From: Bradyrhizobium sp. CSS354
GTDB lineage: Bacteria > Pseudomonadota > Alphaproteobacteria > Rhizobiales > Xanthobacteraceae
Assembly: GCF_029051725.1 (NCBI RefSeq)
Contig: NZ_JAACFU010000005.1
Span: 434,001-498,000 of the forward strand
Reading direction: 5' to 3'
DNA: 64,000 bases
The position numbers and the translations under genes were made by a program. Within the stretch, counting starts at the first letter, position 1, and every line of letters starts with the position of its first letter. This document shows, piece by piece, positions 1 to 8,853 of this stretch. The notes below the pieces were generated by a model. It did no database searches. It was not told the DNA's origin and saw only the letters and a program-made list of their open reading frames with translations.

Positions 1-573
1 GAAGCGCTGACCGGCAACTACGCGCGAAAACACGCCAACGACACCATGGCGCTGGCGAAGACCGCCGCGCACGAGCTGCGCACGTCGATCGACGACGTTC
101 CGGCGCGCATTGCCGCGCTGATGGAAGAGCGCAAGAAGCTCGAGCGCGAACTCTCCGACACCCGCAAGAAGCTGGCGATGGGCGGCGGTGCAGCTTCGAG
201 CAACGGCGCGGCCTCCGGCGTGCGCGAGGTCGGCGACGTCAAGCTGATGGCGCGCGCGGTCGAGGGCATCGAGATGAAGGATCTCAAGAGCCTTGCCGAC
301 GACGGCAAGAAGCAGATCGGCTCCGGCGTCGTCGCCATCGTCGGCGTCACCGAGGACGGCAAGGCTGGCGTGGTGGTCGGCGTCACCGCTGACCTCACCT
401 CGCGCTTCAATGCGGTCAATCTGGTGAAGATCGCCTCCGAAGCGCTCGGCGGCAAGGGTGGCGGCGGGCGGCCCGACATGGCCCAGGCCGGCGGCCCCGA
501 TGGCGCGAATGCGGCCGCAGCACTCACGGCGATCGAAAAAGCCATGACTGAACAAAAATCGAACGGCGCGTAA
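1..573 (+). CDS. alaS: Alanine--tRNA ligase, C-terminal part (5' end outside window)
   Basis: The reading frame is open from base 1 and ends at TAA 571-573, so only the last 190 residues are present. Alanyl-tRNA synthetase charges tRNA-Ala in the cytoplasm. The piece begins with the EALTG segment of the editing-domain edge. It continues through a charged coiled coil (about residues 30-60) and the C-terminal DHHA1 domain, with the glycine-rich run [16 protein letters not shown] near residue 152, typical of bacterial AlaS. The channel gene starts four bases after the stop, so the two may be co-transcribed. In alphaproteobacteria alaS is usually followed by icd, which here lies 1.8 kb further on the opposite strand. 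Identity is secure; the true start is not visible. Confidence 0.95.
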   Translation, partial: EALTGNYARKHANDTMALAKTAAHELRTSIDDVPARIAALMEERKKLERELSDTRKKLAMGGGAASSNGAASGVREVGDVKLMARAVEGIEMKDLKSLADDGKKQIGSGVVAIVGVTEDGKAGVVVGVTADLTSRFNAVNLVKIASEALGGKGGGGRPDMAQAGGPDGANAAAALTAIEKAMTEQKSNGA

Positions 574-577
574 GCAG

Positions 578-1804
578 GTGCGCCCCGTTCCGCGAGGACG
601 TGGCTCAACTGATCCCAACCTCAGGGATCGCCTCTACGAATTGCTGGAGCACGATCCGCTGGCCTACTCGGTCGGGTCGCGCTTCATCCAGCTGATCATT
701 GGCGTCATCGTGCTCGACGTCGCCGCGATGATCCTTGCCTCGGTGCCGGAGCTGGACGCGCAATTCGGTGCGCTGTTCGCAGGCATCTCCATCCTCGCCG
801 TGATCGTGTTTGCGCTGGAATATGCCGCGCGGCTGTGGACGGTGGCGGGCCATACCCAGCGCCCGGCGTCCGCGCTGTCCGACCGGCTCAGTTATGTCTT
901 CTCCGCACTCGGCATCATCGATCTCCTCGCGTTCCTGCCGGCTGCGGTCGTGCTCGCTACTGGCCGCCATGCGACGCTGGCGGCGCTCGGCGTGCTGCCG
1001 TTCTTCAAGCTGGTGCGCTATTCGCCGGCGATGCGTTCGCTGCTCGCCGCCGTCCATGCCGAGCGACGGGCGCTGATTGGCTGCATCGTCATCCTGATCG
1101 GCGCGGTTCTGACGTTTGCCTCGCTGCTCTACGCCATCGAGCGCGACGTGCAGCCCGACAAGCTCGGCACCATTCCGCAGGCGATGTGGTGGGCGATCGT
1201 GACGCTCGGCACCGTCGGCTACGGCGACGTCGTGCCGGTGACGGCGCTCGGCAAGTTCATTTCCGTCTTCACGATCATCAGCGGATTTGCCATGATCGCG
1301 CTGCCGGTCGCGATCATATCGACGGCCTTTGCGGAAGAGGTGAAGCGGCGCGACTTTGTCGTGACCTGGGGCATGCTGGCGCGGGTGCCGCTGTTCTCGC
1401 ATCTCAGCGCATCCGAGATCGCCGACATCATGCGGCTGCTTCGGGCGCGCACGATCGAGCAGGGCGAGATCCTGGTGCGGCGGGGCGATGCGGCTTCGTC
1501 GATGTATTTCATCACCGCCGGCGAGGTCGAGATCGCGCTGCCGAACCAGCAGGTGCGGCTCGCGGATGGCACCTTCTTCGGGGAGATCGCGCTGCTGCAC
1601 AAAACCAAACGCAGCGGGACGGTGACGGCAACGCGCAAGACCCGGCTGCTGGTGCTCGACGCCCAGGACTTTCACGCCCTGATCGAACGCATGCCGACGC
1701 TCGCCGCGCACGTCCACAAGACCGCGAAGGCGCGGCTGGAGGGCAGCGGTGACCTTGCGGTGGCGGAGCTGGCGCAGGCGGAGCGCGAAGGCACCGACCG
1801 CTGA
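578..1804 (+). CDS. Cyclic-nucleotide-gated K+ channel, MlotiK1-like
   Basis: A 408-residue inner-membrane ion channel. Residues 35-185 form about five hydrophobic helices, followed by a pore loop with the K+ selectivity filter TVGYGD (212-217) and a last pore helix (223-252). A C-terminal cyclic-nucleotide-binding domain (about 265-385) carries the phosphate-binding cassette FGEIALL (334-340) and the ligand arginine in KRSGTV (R345). This is the six-helix plus CNBD architecture of MlotiK1 of Mesorhizobium. The family conducts K+ when cAMP binds, and no voltage-sensor arginine ladder is obvious. The start is GTG four bases after alaS, which suggests translational coupling, although the Shine-Dalgarno sequence (SD, gcag) is weak. 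The physiological role is unknown. Confidence 0.92.
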   Translation: MRPVPRGRGSTDPNLRDRLYELLEHDPLAYSVGSRFIQLIIGVIVLDVAAMILASVPELDAQFGALFAGISILAVIVFALEYAARLWTVAGHTQRPASALSDRLSYVFSALGIIDLLAFLPAAVVLATGRHATLAALGVLPFFKLVRYSPAMRSLLAAVHAERRALIGCIVILIGAVLTFASLLYAIERDVQPDKLGTIPQAMWWAIVTLGTVGYGDVVPVTALGKFISVFTIISGFAMIALPVAIISTAFAEEVKRRDFVVTWGMLARVPLFSHLSASEIADIMRLLRARTIEQGEILVRRGDAASSMYFITAGEVEIALPNQQVRLADGTFFGEIALLHKTKRSGTVTATRKTRLLVLDAQDFHALIERMPTLAAHVHKTAKARLEGSGDLAVAELAQAEREGTDR

Positions 1805-1808
1805 GGGC

Positions 1809-2303
1809 TCAGCCCTTCTTCAGGAAGACGTAGTCGGCCGAATAGGGCGCGCTCTTGAAATCGCCGGCCTTGTCGCAAGAACCATCGAGCTTGCCGCCAT
1901 GGGTGTTGATGCGCTGAACCGTCGTAACGGGTGCGAGGACGCCGCTGCCGCGGTGGGCGGTCACTTCCAGCTTCAGCCAGGGAATATCGGCCGCGGTGGT
2001 ACCCGGCGCATTGCCGGCGGCCTTGGCGGCGACGGCGCTGCCGTCGGCATGCTCCCAGTTCGGCCCGGCATAGTGCCGGCCGATCGTCTTGCCCTCGGAC
2101 AGCAGCGTCGCGATCGGCTCGCGGAACGTCCAGGCGAGCTTGCCGTCGGTGCCGGCCTTGCACTCATAGACCTGCGCGCCCTCGGCGTGGACGCTGAGCA
2201 CGATGCTCTCGCCGGGGGCCGCGATTGCGTCGGGGAGCGGGTCGGCGGCCACAGCCGGTCCAGCGAGCAGCAACAGGCAGGGGACGGCTAGCTTGATCGA
2301 CAT
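1809..2303 (-). CDS. Secreted DUF3455 family protein
   Basis: A 164-residue protein with a clear Sec signal peptide: a basic start (MSIKLAV), a hydrophobic core and an AVAAD cleavage region near residue 19. The mature part matches the DUF3455 pattern, with a YECKAG segment, a GRHYAGPNWEHADGS segment and a conserved lysine near the C-terminus. The family is of unknown function and is mostly found in proteobacteria and fungi. I chose the internal ATG at 2303 because it places the signal peptide at the N-terminus; an upstream in-frame start at 2321 adds six residues. It converges with the channel gene, with only four bases between the stops. Confidence 0.8.
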   Translation of the reverse strand: MSIKLAVPCLLLLAGPAVAADPLPDAIAAPGESIVLSVHAEGAQVYECKAGTDGKLAWTFREPIATLLSEGKTIGRHYAGPNWEHADGSAVAAKAAGNAPGTTAADIPWLKLEVTAHRGSGVLAPVTTVQRINTHGGKLDGSCDKAGDFKSAPYSADYVFLKKG

Positions 2304-2326
2304 GGTCGCATCTCCGCGCAAAGGTC

Positions 2327-2366
2327 CAAAAAAGCGAACGGGCCGCGCTTGCGACGCGGCCCGTAA
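2327..2366 (-). terminator. Rho-independent terminator downstream of icd
   Basis: Perfect 9-bp arms CGGGCCGCG and CGCGGCCCG (2339-2363) enclose a 7-base loop. Read on the minus strand, the hairpin is followed after five bases by six T residues (2328-2333). It lies 40 bases past the icd stop and ends the icd transcript before the DUF3455 gene. Confidence 0.8.
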
Positions 2367-2402
2367 TGATGTCCGACCCAGTCGGGCGAAATTGCGGACG
2401 GC

Positions 2403-3617
2403 TTACGCCGCCAGCGCCTTCCCGAGGTTCTCGGCGACCTTGTCGAGGAATCCAGTGGTCGAGAGCCAGCGCTGGTCGGCGCCGACCAGCAGCGCGAGGT
2501 CCTTGGTCATGTAGCCTTCCTCGACAGTGTCGACGCAGACCTTCTCCAGGGTGTTGGCGAACTTGGCGAGCTCCGCATTGTTGTCGAGCTTGGCGCGGTG
2601 CGACAGGCCGCGTGTCCAGGCGAAGATCGACGCGATCGAGTTGGTCGAGGTCTCCTTGCCCTTCTGGTGCTCGCGGTAATGGCGGGTCACCGTGCCATGG
2701 GCGGCTTCGGCTTCCACCGTCTTGCCGTCGGGGGTGAGGAGGACCGAGGTCATCAGGCCGAGCGAGCCGTAGCCCTGCGCCACCGTGTCGGACTGCACGT
2801 CGCCGTCGTAGTTCTTGCAGGCCCAGACATAGCCGCCGGACCATTTCAGCGCCGAGGCGACCATGTCGTCGATCAGGCGGTGCTCGTAGGTCAGGCCCTT
2901 GGCGTCGAATTCCTTCTTGAACTCGCGCTCGTAGATATCCTGGAAGATGTCTTTGAAGCGGCCGTCATAGACCTTCATGATCGTGTTCTTGGTCGAGAGA
3001 TAGACCGGGTAGTTGCGCAGCAGGCCGTAGTTCAACGAAGCGCGGGCGAAGTCGATGATGGAATCGTCGAGATTGTACATCTGCATCGCGACGCCGGCGC
3101 CCGGGGTCTTGAACACTTCCTTCTCGATGACGGTGCCATCCTCGCCGACGAACTTCATCGTCAGCGTACCCTTGCCCGGGAACTTGATGTCGGTGGCGCG
3201 ATACTGGTCGCCATAGGCGTGGCGGCCGATGATGATCGGCTTGGTCCAGCCGGGAACCAGGCGCGGCACGTTCTTGCAGATGATCGGTTCGCGGAAGATC
3301 ACGCCGCCGAGGATGTTGCGGATGGTGCCGTTCGGCGACTTCCACATCTGCTTGAGATTGAATTCCTTCACCCGGGCCTCGTCCGGGGTGATGGTGGCGC
3401 ACTTGACGCCGACGCCAACCTTCTTGATGGCCTCGGCGGCGTCGATGGTGACCTGATCGTTGGTCTCGTCACGGTATTCCATGCCCAAGTCGAAATAGAG
3501 CAGCTCGACATCCAGGAACGGGTTGATCAGCTTGTCCTTGATGTACTGCCAGATGATCCGGGTCATCTCGTCGCCATCGAGTTCGACGACGGGGTTGGAC
3601 ACCTTGATTTTTGCCAT
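2403..3617 (-). CDS. icd: NADP-dependent isocitrate dehydrogenase
   Basis: A 404-residue cytoplasmic TCA-cycle enzyme that converts isocitrate to 2-oxoglutarate with NADP+. It starts [20 protein letters not shown] and has the eukaryote-like dimeric IDH pattern, including KSPNGTIRN (substrate serine and asparagine), the metal-binding aspartates in [10 protein letters not shown] and YDGDVQSD, and the [12 protein letters not shown] nucleotide region. The length equals the usual alphaproteobacterial enzyme. The frame is open 66 codons further upstream, but that part has no IDH similarity, so the start is taken at ATG 3617. A terminator follows the gene. It is divergent from trmJ across about 360 bases. 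Confidence 0.96.
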   Translation of the reverse strand: MAKIKVSNPVVELDGDEMTRIIWQYIKDKLINPFLDVELLYFDLGMEYRDETNDQVTIDAAEAIKKVGVGVKCATITPDEARVKEFNLKQMWKSPNGTIRNILGGVIFREPIICKNVPRLVPGWTKPIIIGRHAYGDQYRATDIKFPGKGTLTMKFVGEDGTVIEKEVFKTPGAGVAMQMYNLDDSIIDFARASLNYGLLRNYPVYLSTKNTIMKVYDGRFKDIFQDIYEREFKKEFDAKGLTYEHRLIDDMVASALKWSGGYVWACKNYDGDVQSDTVAQGYGSLGLMTSVLLTPDGKTVEAEAAHGTVTRHYREHQKGKETSTNSIASIFAWTRGLSHRAKLDNNAELAKFANTLEKVCVDTVEEGYMTKDLALLVGADQRWLSTTGFLDKVAENLGKALAA

Positions 3618-3974
3618 GATCGGGGAAGCCTCTTGGGAACGGCGCTTTGGCGCGCCACGGGAATATCCGCCGCCTCTTAGCACCGGGACGCGGCCGGCGA
3701 AAGCCAAGGGATTATGCACTTTTAGCTCATCCAGCCCCCGCAGATGGGGGACGGGAGCAGCCCTGCCGCGGAGGCCGGGCTGAAGTTTCAGGCGAGATTC
3801 AAAAGTCGAATCCAACCCGTTATTTCCCTTGAGAATTTCGTCAGGACAGGCAAACGACAGGCGAACGGGCAGCCGGCCCGAGAGCAGGTCGAGACCAGGT
3901 CAGGACCGGCCTTGAATCAATTCATGAAGAGCGCCTGTCCAAGGCCTTGAGAACCAGTGTGAAAGCGAAGCGAG
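3618..3974. other. Intergenic region between icd and trmJ (357 bp)
   Basis: This holds the divergent upstream regions of icd (leftward) and trmJ (rightward). A short GC hairpin of five C and five G residues around 3734-3755 is visible. I could not identify a convincing promoter, riboswitch or small gene. Open frames here lack support. Confidence 0.5.
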
Positions 3975-5174
3975 ATGTCGGGGACTGACAAGAGCAAAGC
4001 GGGCCTTTCCCTCGACGGTCCCATCGTCATCCTGGTCGAGCCGCAGCTTGGCGAAAACATCGGCATGGCCGCGCGCGCCATGGGCAACTTCGCGCTGAGC
4101 CGATTGCGCATCGTCAACCCGCGCGACGGCTGGCCGAATATCGCCGCCCAGCGCGCCGCGGCCGGGGCCGACCATATTCTGGATAGGGTCGAATTGTTCG
4201 CCACGGTCGGTGAGGCCGTCGCAGACCTCGACCTGCTGTTCGCCACCACCGCGCGCCCCCACGACCAGGCCAAGCCGGTGGTGGGGCCGGAAGCCGCAGC
4301 CAGCGAGATTTCCGGGCACGTCGCTGCGGGCGGCAAGGCCGGTATCCTGTTCGGCCGGGAGCGCTGGGGCCTGACCAATGAGGAGGTCGGGCTTGCCAAC
4401 CGCATCATTACGTTCCCCGTCAATCCGGGCTTTGCCTCGCTCAACCTCGCCCAGGCGGTGCTGCTGGTCGGCTACGAATGGTTCAAGCGGGCAACCTCCG
4501 GCGAGCTGCCGCACGCGATGCCGGAGCGCTCCGAGCGCGCCTCGCAGCACCAGATGCAGGCGTTCTTCGACAATCTCATCCGCGAACTCGACCGGGTCGA
4601 ATTTCTGCGCCCGGCCGAGAAGCGCGACACCATGCTGGTGAACCTGCGCAACATCTTCAGCCGGATGGAGCCGACCAAGCAGGACATGCACACCCTCCAT
4701 GGGGTGGTGATGGCGATCGCCGAAGGCCGCAAGGGCCCGGCCAAAGGCGGCGTGCTCGACGGCGAGCAGGCCACGCGGCTGCGCGCGCTGCTGGCGGAGC
4801 ACGGGCAGGGCGGCGGGGTGCCCGACAGCGGCTCCACCGTGCGCGGCCTCGCCCGCCTGCTCCGCCGCAACCCGACCGATGCCGAGCGCCTGCTCTGGCA
4901 GGCGCTCACACGTGATCGCCGCTTCGCCGGCCAATTCAAGCGCCAGACCCCGGTCGGCCGCCACATCCCGGACTTCGTCTCGTTCCCGCACCGGATCGCG
5001 ATCGAGCTGGTGAACGCGGGTGAGGGCGAGACCATCGCCGCCGACCGCGCGGGCCGGCGGGCGTGGCTCGAGGCGCGGGATTATCGGGTGATCGAGATGC
5101 GGGCAGCGGATGTCGAGCGCGATCTGGAGACGGAGCTGGCGCGGCTGCAGGGGATGATCGCGCAGGGCGTGTAG
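3975..5174 (+). CDS. trmJ: TrmJ-type tRNA (cytidine/uridine-2'-O)-methyltransferase with C-terminal DUF559 domain
   Basis: A 399-residue two-part protein. Residues 15-250 are a SpoU/TrmH-class knotted methyltransferase. They include IVLVEP-like strand 1, the NIGMAARAMGNF motif (28-39), the GRERWGLTNEE SAM-site loop (127-137) and the NPGFASLNLAQAV motif (150-162), which identify TrmJ, the enzyme methylating ribose 2'-OH at position 32 of some tRNAs. Residues 290-395 resemble DUF559, a Vsr-like endonuclease fold: LLRRNPTDAERLLWQAL, then FKRQTPVGRHIPDF and IAIELV. The usual DG..H after IEL is replaced by VNAGEGE, so nuclease activity is doubtful. DUF559 is normally a separate small protein, and the fusion is unusual to me. 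The start follows AGCGAG. Confidence 0.88.
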   Translation: MSGTDKSKAGLSLDGPIVILVEPQLGENIGMAARAMGNFALSRLRIVNPRDGWPNIAAQRAAAGADHILDRVELFATVGEAVADLDLLFATTARPHDQAKPVVGPEAAASEISGHVAAGGKAGILFGRERWGLTNEEVGLANRIITFPVNPGFASLNLAQAVLLVGYEWFKRATSGELPHAMPERSERASQHQMQAFFDNLIRELDRVEFLRPAEKRDTMLVNLRNIFSRMEPTKQDMHTLHGVVMAIAEGRKGPAKGGVLDGEQATRLRALLAEHGQGGGVPDSGSTVRGLARLLRRNPTDAERLLWQALTRDRRFAGQFKRQTPVGRHIPDFVSFPHRIAIELVNAGEGETIAADRAGRRAWLEARDYRVIEMRAADVERDLETELARLQGMIAQGV

Positions 5175-5234
5175 ATTTCGTCGGGAAGCGGAGCGGATTG
5201 TCGCTCCCGCTCACCTTGGCCAATCAGCGCCGGT

Positions 5235-6938
5235 TCAGCGCTGGAAGACAACCTTGCCGCCGACCAGGGTCAGGTCCGCCCTGATGTCCTTGATCTGCTC
5301 CTCCGGCACGGCCGCGTAGTCAGCGGAGAGCACGACGATGTCCGCCAGCTTTCCGGGCTCAATGGTCCCTTTGCGCGCTTCATCGAACGTGTAGCGCGAA
5401 GCCGCGCTGCTGTAGAGCCGCAGGGCCTGCTCGCGCGTAATGGCTTCTGCCGAGCCATAGACGTTTCCGTTGGGGTCCTTCCTGGTCACCATGATGTACA
5501 TGTTGAGGAAGGGGTTGATCGGGTTGACCGGAAAATCCGTCCCGGCGCCGAGGCTGTCGAGCCCCATTTTTTCGATCAACGTCCTGGTCGGCACGGCGCG
5601 GTCGGCGGTCGCTTTCCCGAGAAATCGTTCGACCGTCGCTCCCTTGTCCCACATGAAAACGTTCTGGAAATCGATGCGGACTCCCAGTCTTTGCGCACGC
5701 TCCATCTGTTCTGGCCGGATCAGGCTAGCGTGGATGAGGACGAAGCGACGGTCGCGGATCGATTTTTCTTTATCCGCTGCCTCGAAGGCATCGAGCACCT
5801 GGTCAATACCCAGATCGCCCACCACGTGGACACCGACACGCCAGTCATAACGGTTGCAGACGGAGATGAGTTGCTTCAGCCGCTCGGGAGTCTGCTGCGT
5901 GATGCCGTGATAATTGTCGTGTGAATCGGGATACACGTCACGCATGAGCGCCGTCTTCAGCGTCATGCCGCCGTCGTAAAAGATCTTGATGCCGGCGAAC
6001 TTGAGCCAATCGTCACCGAACCCTGATGAGGCCCCATTGCCTGACATGATCGCTTCCCATGCGGTCAGATCGGCTGGGGGCTCCGGTCGAAACATCACGC
6101 CGGTGCGCAAAGTGGCTTTTCCGGCTGCGACAAGTTTCTGCAGCGTGCGGACATCGCGTGGCTCTGTTGCGCCTTCGATCACACTGGTGATGCCGAAGCT
6201 GTTCAGCACACCTTCGGCAATGGTGAATTGCCGCATTTCGTCGTCTTCTGTCCAGGGTGGTACGGCCTTCTCGACCCGATCGATCGCCGTCTCCACGAGC
6301 ACGCCGGTCAATTCACCGGCTGCGTCGCGTTCAAAGTTTCCACCACTCGGATCCGCGGTGGTCTTGTCGACACCGACCACTTGTAGAGCCATGGTGTTCG
6401 CCATCGAGAAATGCCCGACGGTGCGAAGATAGACCGGGTTGTTCGGAGCAACGCTATCGATCTCCTGCCTCGTCAGATAGCGCTTCTCGGCCAATTGTGA
6501 GGGCGGATGCCACGCGCCACCTACAATCCACTCACCCGGCTTTTTCTTCGTGGCGAATGATTTGATGGCTTCGAGCGCGTCCGCAACGGTCTTGGCGCGG
6601 CCCAGGTTCACGACATAGTCGCCCAGGCCAGCGGCCTTGAAGTGAGCGTGTGTATCGATCAATCCGGGGATGACGGTCTTGCCGGCCACATCGAGCACGC
6701 GGGTCCGGGCGCCTGCAAGCGCCTTGATCGAAGCACTGGTTCCGGTCGCGACGATCCTTCCATCTGCGACGGCGACTGCCTCCGTGACGGTCGATCGGTC
6801 GTCCAACGTCAGAACCTTGCCGTTAACGAGGACCAGGTCAGGCGCATTTAGCTCCGGCTGCTGCGCCTCGGCATTTGCGAGGCCAGCGATGAACATGCCC
6901 GTAGCAAGCATTGCAAATGCCGTTAACTTGCGGACCAT
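5235..6938 (-). CDS. Secreted amidohydrolase-3 family metal hydrolase
   Basis: A 567-residue protein with an N-terminal signal peptide (MVRKLTAFAMLATGM, cleavage near AEAQQ). The body is a TIM-barrel amidohydrolase of the YtcJ/amidohydrolase-3 group: VIPGLIDTHAHF carries the HxH metal pair, followed by the VHVVGDLGIDQ strand, the GAGTDFPVNP metal-aspartate loop and a final beta-sandwich segment ending GGKVVFQR. Members hydrolyse amide or imine bonds of varied substrates, and the substrate cannot be read from sequence. The start at ATG 6938 is preferred because GGGGG lies just upstream and it gives the signal peptide; an upstream open extension looks non-coding. A 10-bp palindrome TTTGATCAAA (6989-6998) lies 51 bases upstream. 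Confidence 0.87.
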   Translation of the reverse strand: MVRKLTAFAMLATGMFIAGLANAEAQQPELNAPDLVLVNGKVLTLDDRSTVTEAVAVADGRIVATGTSASIKALAGARTRVLDVAGKTVIPGLIDTHAHFKAAGLGDYVVNLGRAKTVADALEAIKSFATKKKPGEWIVGGAWHPPSQLAEKRYLTRQEIDSVAPNNPVYLRTVGHFSMANTMALQVVGVDKTTADPSGGNFERDAAGELTGVLVETAIDRVEKAVPPWTEDDEMRQFTIAEGVLNSFGITSVIEGATEPRDVRTLQKLVAAGKATLRTGVMFRPEPPADLTAWEAIMSGNGASSGFGDDWLKFAGIKIFYDGGMTLKTALMRDVYPDSHDNYHGITQQTPERLKQLISVCNRYDWRVGVHVVGDLGIDQVLDAFEAADKEKSIRDRRFVLIHASLIRPEQMERAQRLGVRIDFQNVFMWDKGATVERFLGKATADRAVPTRTLIEKMGLDSLGAGTDFPVNPINPFLNMYIMVTRKDPNGNVYGSAEAITREQALRLYSSAASRYTFDEARKGTIEPGKLADIVVLSADYAAVPEEQIKDIRADLTLVGGKVVFQR

Positions 6939-7097
6939 CGCGTACCCCCTTGGATCTTTTTTGCGTTGGCGACAGCTGCAAGGGTATCTTTGATCAAATA
7001 GGGGTTCAATGCTTCTCGACGCTTGGCAGCGTCGCACGGTGGGCAAAGTGGAGTGCTTCCTTGTTAGGCGGAAAGCTGGCCGGCCGCCCACGTCCGT

Positions 7098-7847
7098 CTA
7101 CGAAGGACGCCCGAGCTGCACCTCGCGCTCCACCGCAATCCATGTCGTGCGCGCCACCGCCAGCAACTTTCCGGCTCCATCATGCACCGCGGCGTCGGCC
7201 ATGCGCTTGCGGCCGTCGCGGCCCGTCGGCCAGGCCGTGATGATGCAGGGCTCGCCGGGGCGTGGGCGGGCTTCGATCCGGGCCGACATCCGCCCCAGCA
7301 GCAACGGTGCCTTGTCGAAGCCGCCGCTCTGCGGATCGCAATTGCAGGCAAAACCGGTGGGGCAGTCGAGCGCCGACCAGAGGAATTCGGTGGCGACCAA
7401 GCCGTCCTCGGCGGCGAGATTCTTGTCCGGCGTCCAGTTCGCCGCGAGAACGGCGCTGTGACCACGGAGCGAGCCGGCAAAGATGCGCAGGCCGTCGCCT
7501 TTCGTCCTTGCAGGACCGCAGACGAAACATGTCGGCAGGGGATGCTCGTGCGGCTTCACCGGCGTCGATAGCTCGGCGGCGCAGGCGTCCTCGAAGCTGG
7601 CTGTTTCCATGCGCGCAAGCTCGACGCTTGCCGCTCGCCCGGTCGCGACGATTTTGTCGCCGTCGCGAAGCTCCCATGTGCCGTCGTTCGTCGCGACCGC
7701 ATCGAGCGGCGTGTCCAGCGGCGGCGGTGCGCGCAGCGTCACCTCCGCAGCCCCGGGAATGTGGCGGGCCAGCCGGCCGCAGACATAGCCACCGTTCCCG
7801 GAGTTGGGAGGACCGCAAAAGCGTTTGTCGATGATGATCTGTGTCAT
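7098..7847 (-). CDS. Hotdog-fold-like protein of unknown function
   Basis: A 249-residue soluble protein. It starts MTQIIIDKRFCGPPNSGNGG and has a central PTCFVCGPARTKGDGLRIF motif, followed by ALDCPTGFA and a C-terminal GRMSARIEARPRPGEP half. This is the pattern of uncharacterised double-hotdog proteins related to acyl-CoA thioesterases; no catalytic residue is assigned with confidence. The two cysteines of CFVCGP are conserved in what I recall of the group. The chosen start, ATG 7847, lies 28 bases after the quinone oxidoreductase stop, and a longer frame would overlap that gene. It is probably the third gene of the leftward mddA operon. Function unknown. Confidence 0.75.
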   Translation of the reverse strand: MTQIIIDKRFCGPPNSGNGGYVCGRLARHIPGAAEVTLRAPPPLDTPLDAVATNDGTWELRDGDKIVATGRAASVELARMETASFEDACAAELSTPVKPHEHPLPTCFVCGPARTKGDGLRIFAGSLRGHSAVLAANWTPDKNLAAEDGLVATEFLWSALDCPTGFACNCDPQSGGFDKAPLLLGRMSARIEARPRPGEPCIITAWPTGRDGRKRMADAAVHDGAGKLLAVARTTWIAVEREVQLGRPS

Positions 7848-7875
7848 CGGTTTTGTTCTCTCTGCCCGGTGTACT

Positions 7876-8853
7876 TTACCTGATCTTGAGGACAATTCGC
7901 CCCTGAACCGTTCGGTTGGCCACCGCACGCATGGCTTCGCCGGCCTCCTCCAAAGGGAGGACGCGATCGATGTGCGGGCGTATTTGTCCGTCGGCCAGTA
8001 ATTGCATCAGCGCGGCGTTCATACGGGCGGCTTCGAGCGAGAATTTCTCCGCCCAGGCGCCGACGAAGACCCCGAGGATGGAATAGTTCTTCAGCAGCGG
8101 AAGGTTCATCGGAAGCGACGGGATATCGCCGCTGGTGAAGCCGATCGGCATCAGCCGTCCGCCCCATTTCATCAGCCGGGCCATCTGCTCGAAAATCGCG
8201 CCGCCGATGTTGTCGAACCCGATGTCGATGCCTTCTCCCGACGTGATCGACTTGATGCGGTCGCGCAGATCCTCGCTGCGATAGTTGACGATTTCGCTAG
8301 CCCCATAATTGCGAACCAGAGCAGCCTTGTCATCGGAGCCGATACCGGCGACGACGCGCAGGCCCAGATGGCGGCCGAGATCGACCACGGCAAGGCCAAC
8401 TCCGCCAGCAGCACCGGTGACGAACAGCGTTTCGCGGCGCTGCGCCCGGGCCCGTTCGACCAGCGCATAATAGGCTGTGCCATAATTATGCAGGACCGTC
8501 GCCGCGGCTTCGAATGCGACGCCTTCAGGCAGAAAAACGCACTTTGAGTCCTTCGCTATCATCCGTTCGGCGTAGCCGCCGGTCCATGCGCTGCACGCCA
8601 CACGGTCGCCGGGCGCAAATGCCGTGACCTCGTCGCCGACCGCGACGACGATGCCGGATGCTTCCGTGCCGGGCACGAAGGGCGTCGGCGGCCGCATCTG
8701 GTAGAGCCCCGAGACCATCAACTGGTCCATGAAGCTGACGGAGGCTGCATGGACGTCGATCAGGATCTCGTCGCCGGCCGGCTTCGGCTCGTCGATCTCG
8801 CCGAGGCGCAAATCGCCGGGTCCGGTGAACGATGTGCACAGAATCGCTTTCAT
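7876..8853 (-). CDS. Zinc-independent NADPH:quinone oxidoreductase (MDR family)
   Basis: A 325-residue medium-chain dehydrogenase/reductase. It has the GroES-like N-terminal half (MKAILCTSFTGP, PFVPGTEASGIVVAVG), the Rossmann nucleotide motif VTGAAGGVGLAVVDLG (about residues 144-159) and a QOR-type C-terminus with VQGRIVLKIR. The zinc ligands of alcohol dehydrogenases are absent. Such enzymes reduce quinones or alkenals with NADPH in the cytoplasm. Its ATG overlaps the mddA stop (ATGA, 8850-8853), so it is translationally coupled to mddA. The physiological substrate is not known. Confidence 0.88.
   Translation of the reverse strand: MKAILCTSFTGPGDLRLGEIDEPKPAGDEILIDVHAASVSFMDQLMVSGLYQMRPPTPFVPGTEASGIVVAVGDEVTAFAPGDRVACSAWTGGYAERMIAKDSKCVFLPEGVAFEAAATVLHNYGTAYYALVERARAQRRETLFVTGAAGGVGLAVVDLGRHLGLRVVAGIGSDDKAALVRNYGASEIVNYRSEDLRDRIKSITSGEGIDIGFDNIGGAIFEQMARLMKWGGRLMPIGFTSGDIPSLPMNLPLLKNYSILGVFVGAWAEKFSLEAARMNAALMQLLADGQIRPHIDRVLPLEEAGEAMRAVANRTVQGRIVLKIR

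Noticed and set aside
605..1717. Long minus-strand frame opposite the K+ channel (370 codons).
   Set aside because: High-GC shadow frame: low-complexity Arg/His/Glu-rich translation with no domain, entirely antisense to a well-conserved channel gene.
2598..3680. A 360-codon frame opposite icd.
   Set aside because: Antisense shadow of a core TCA-cycle gene; no start signal or homology.
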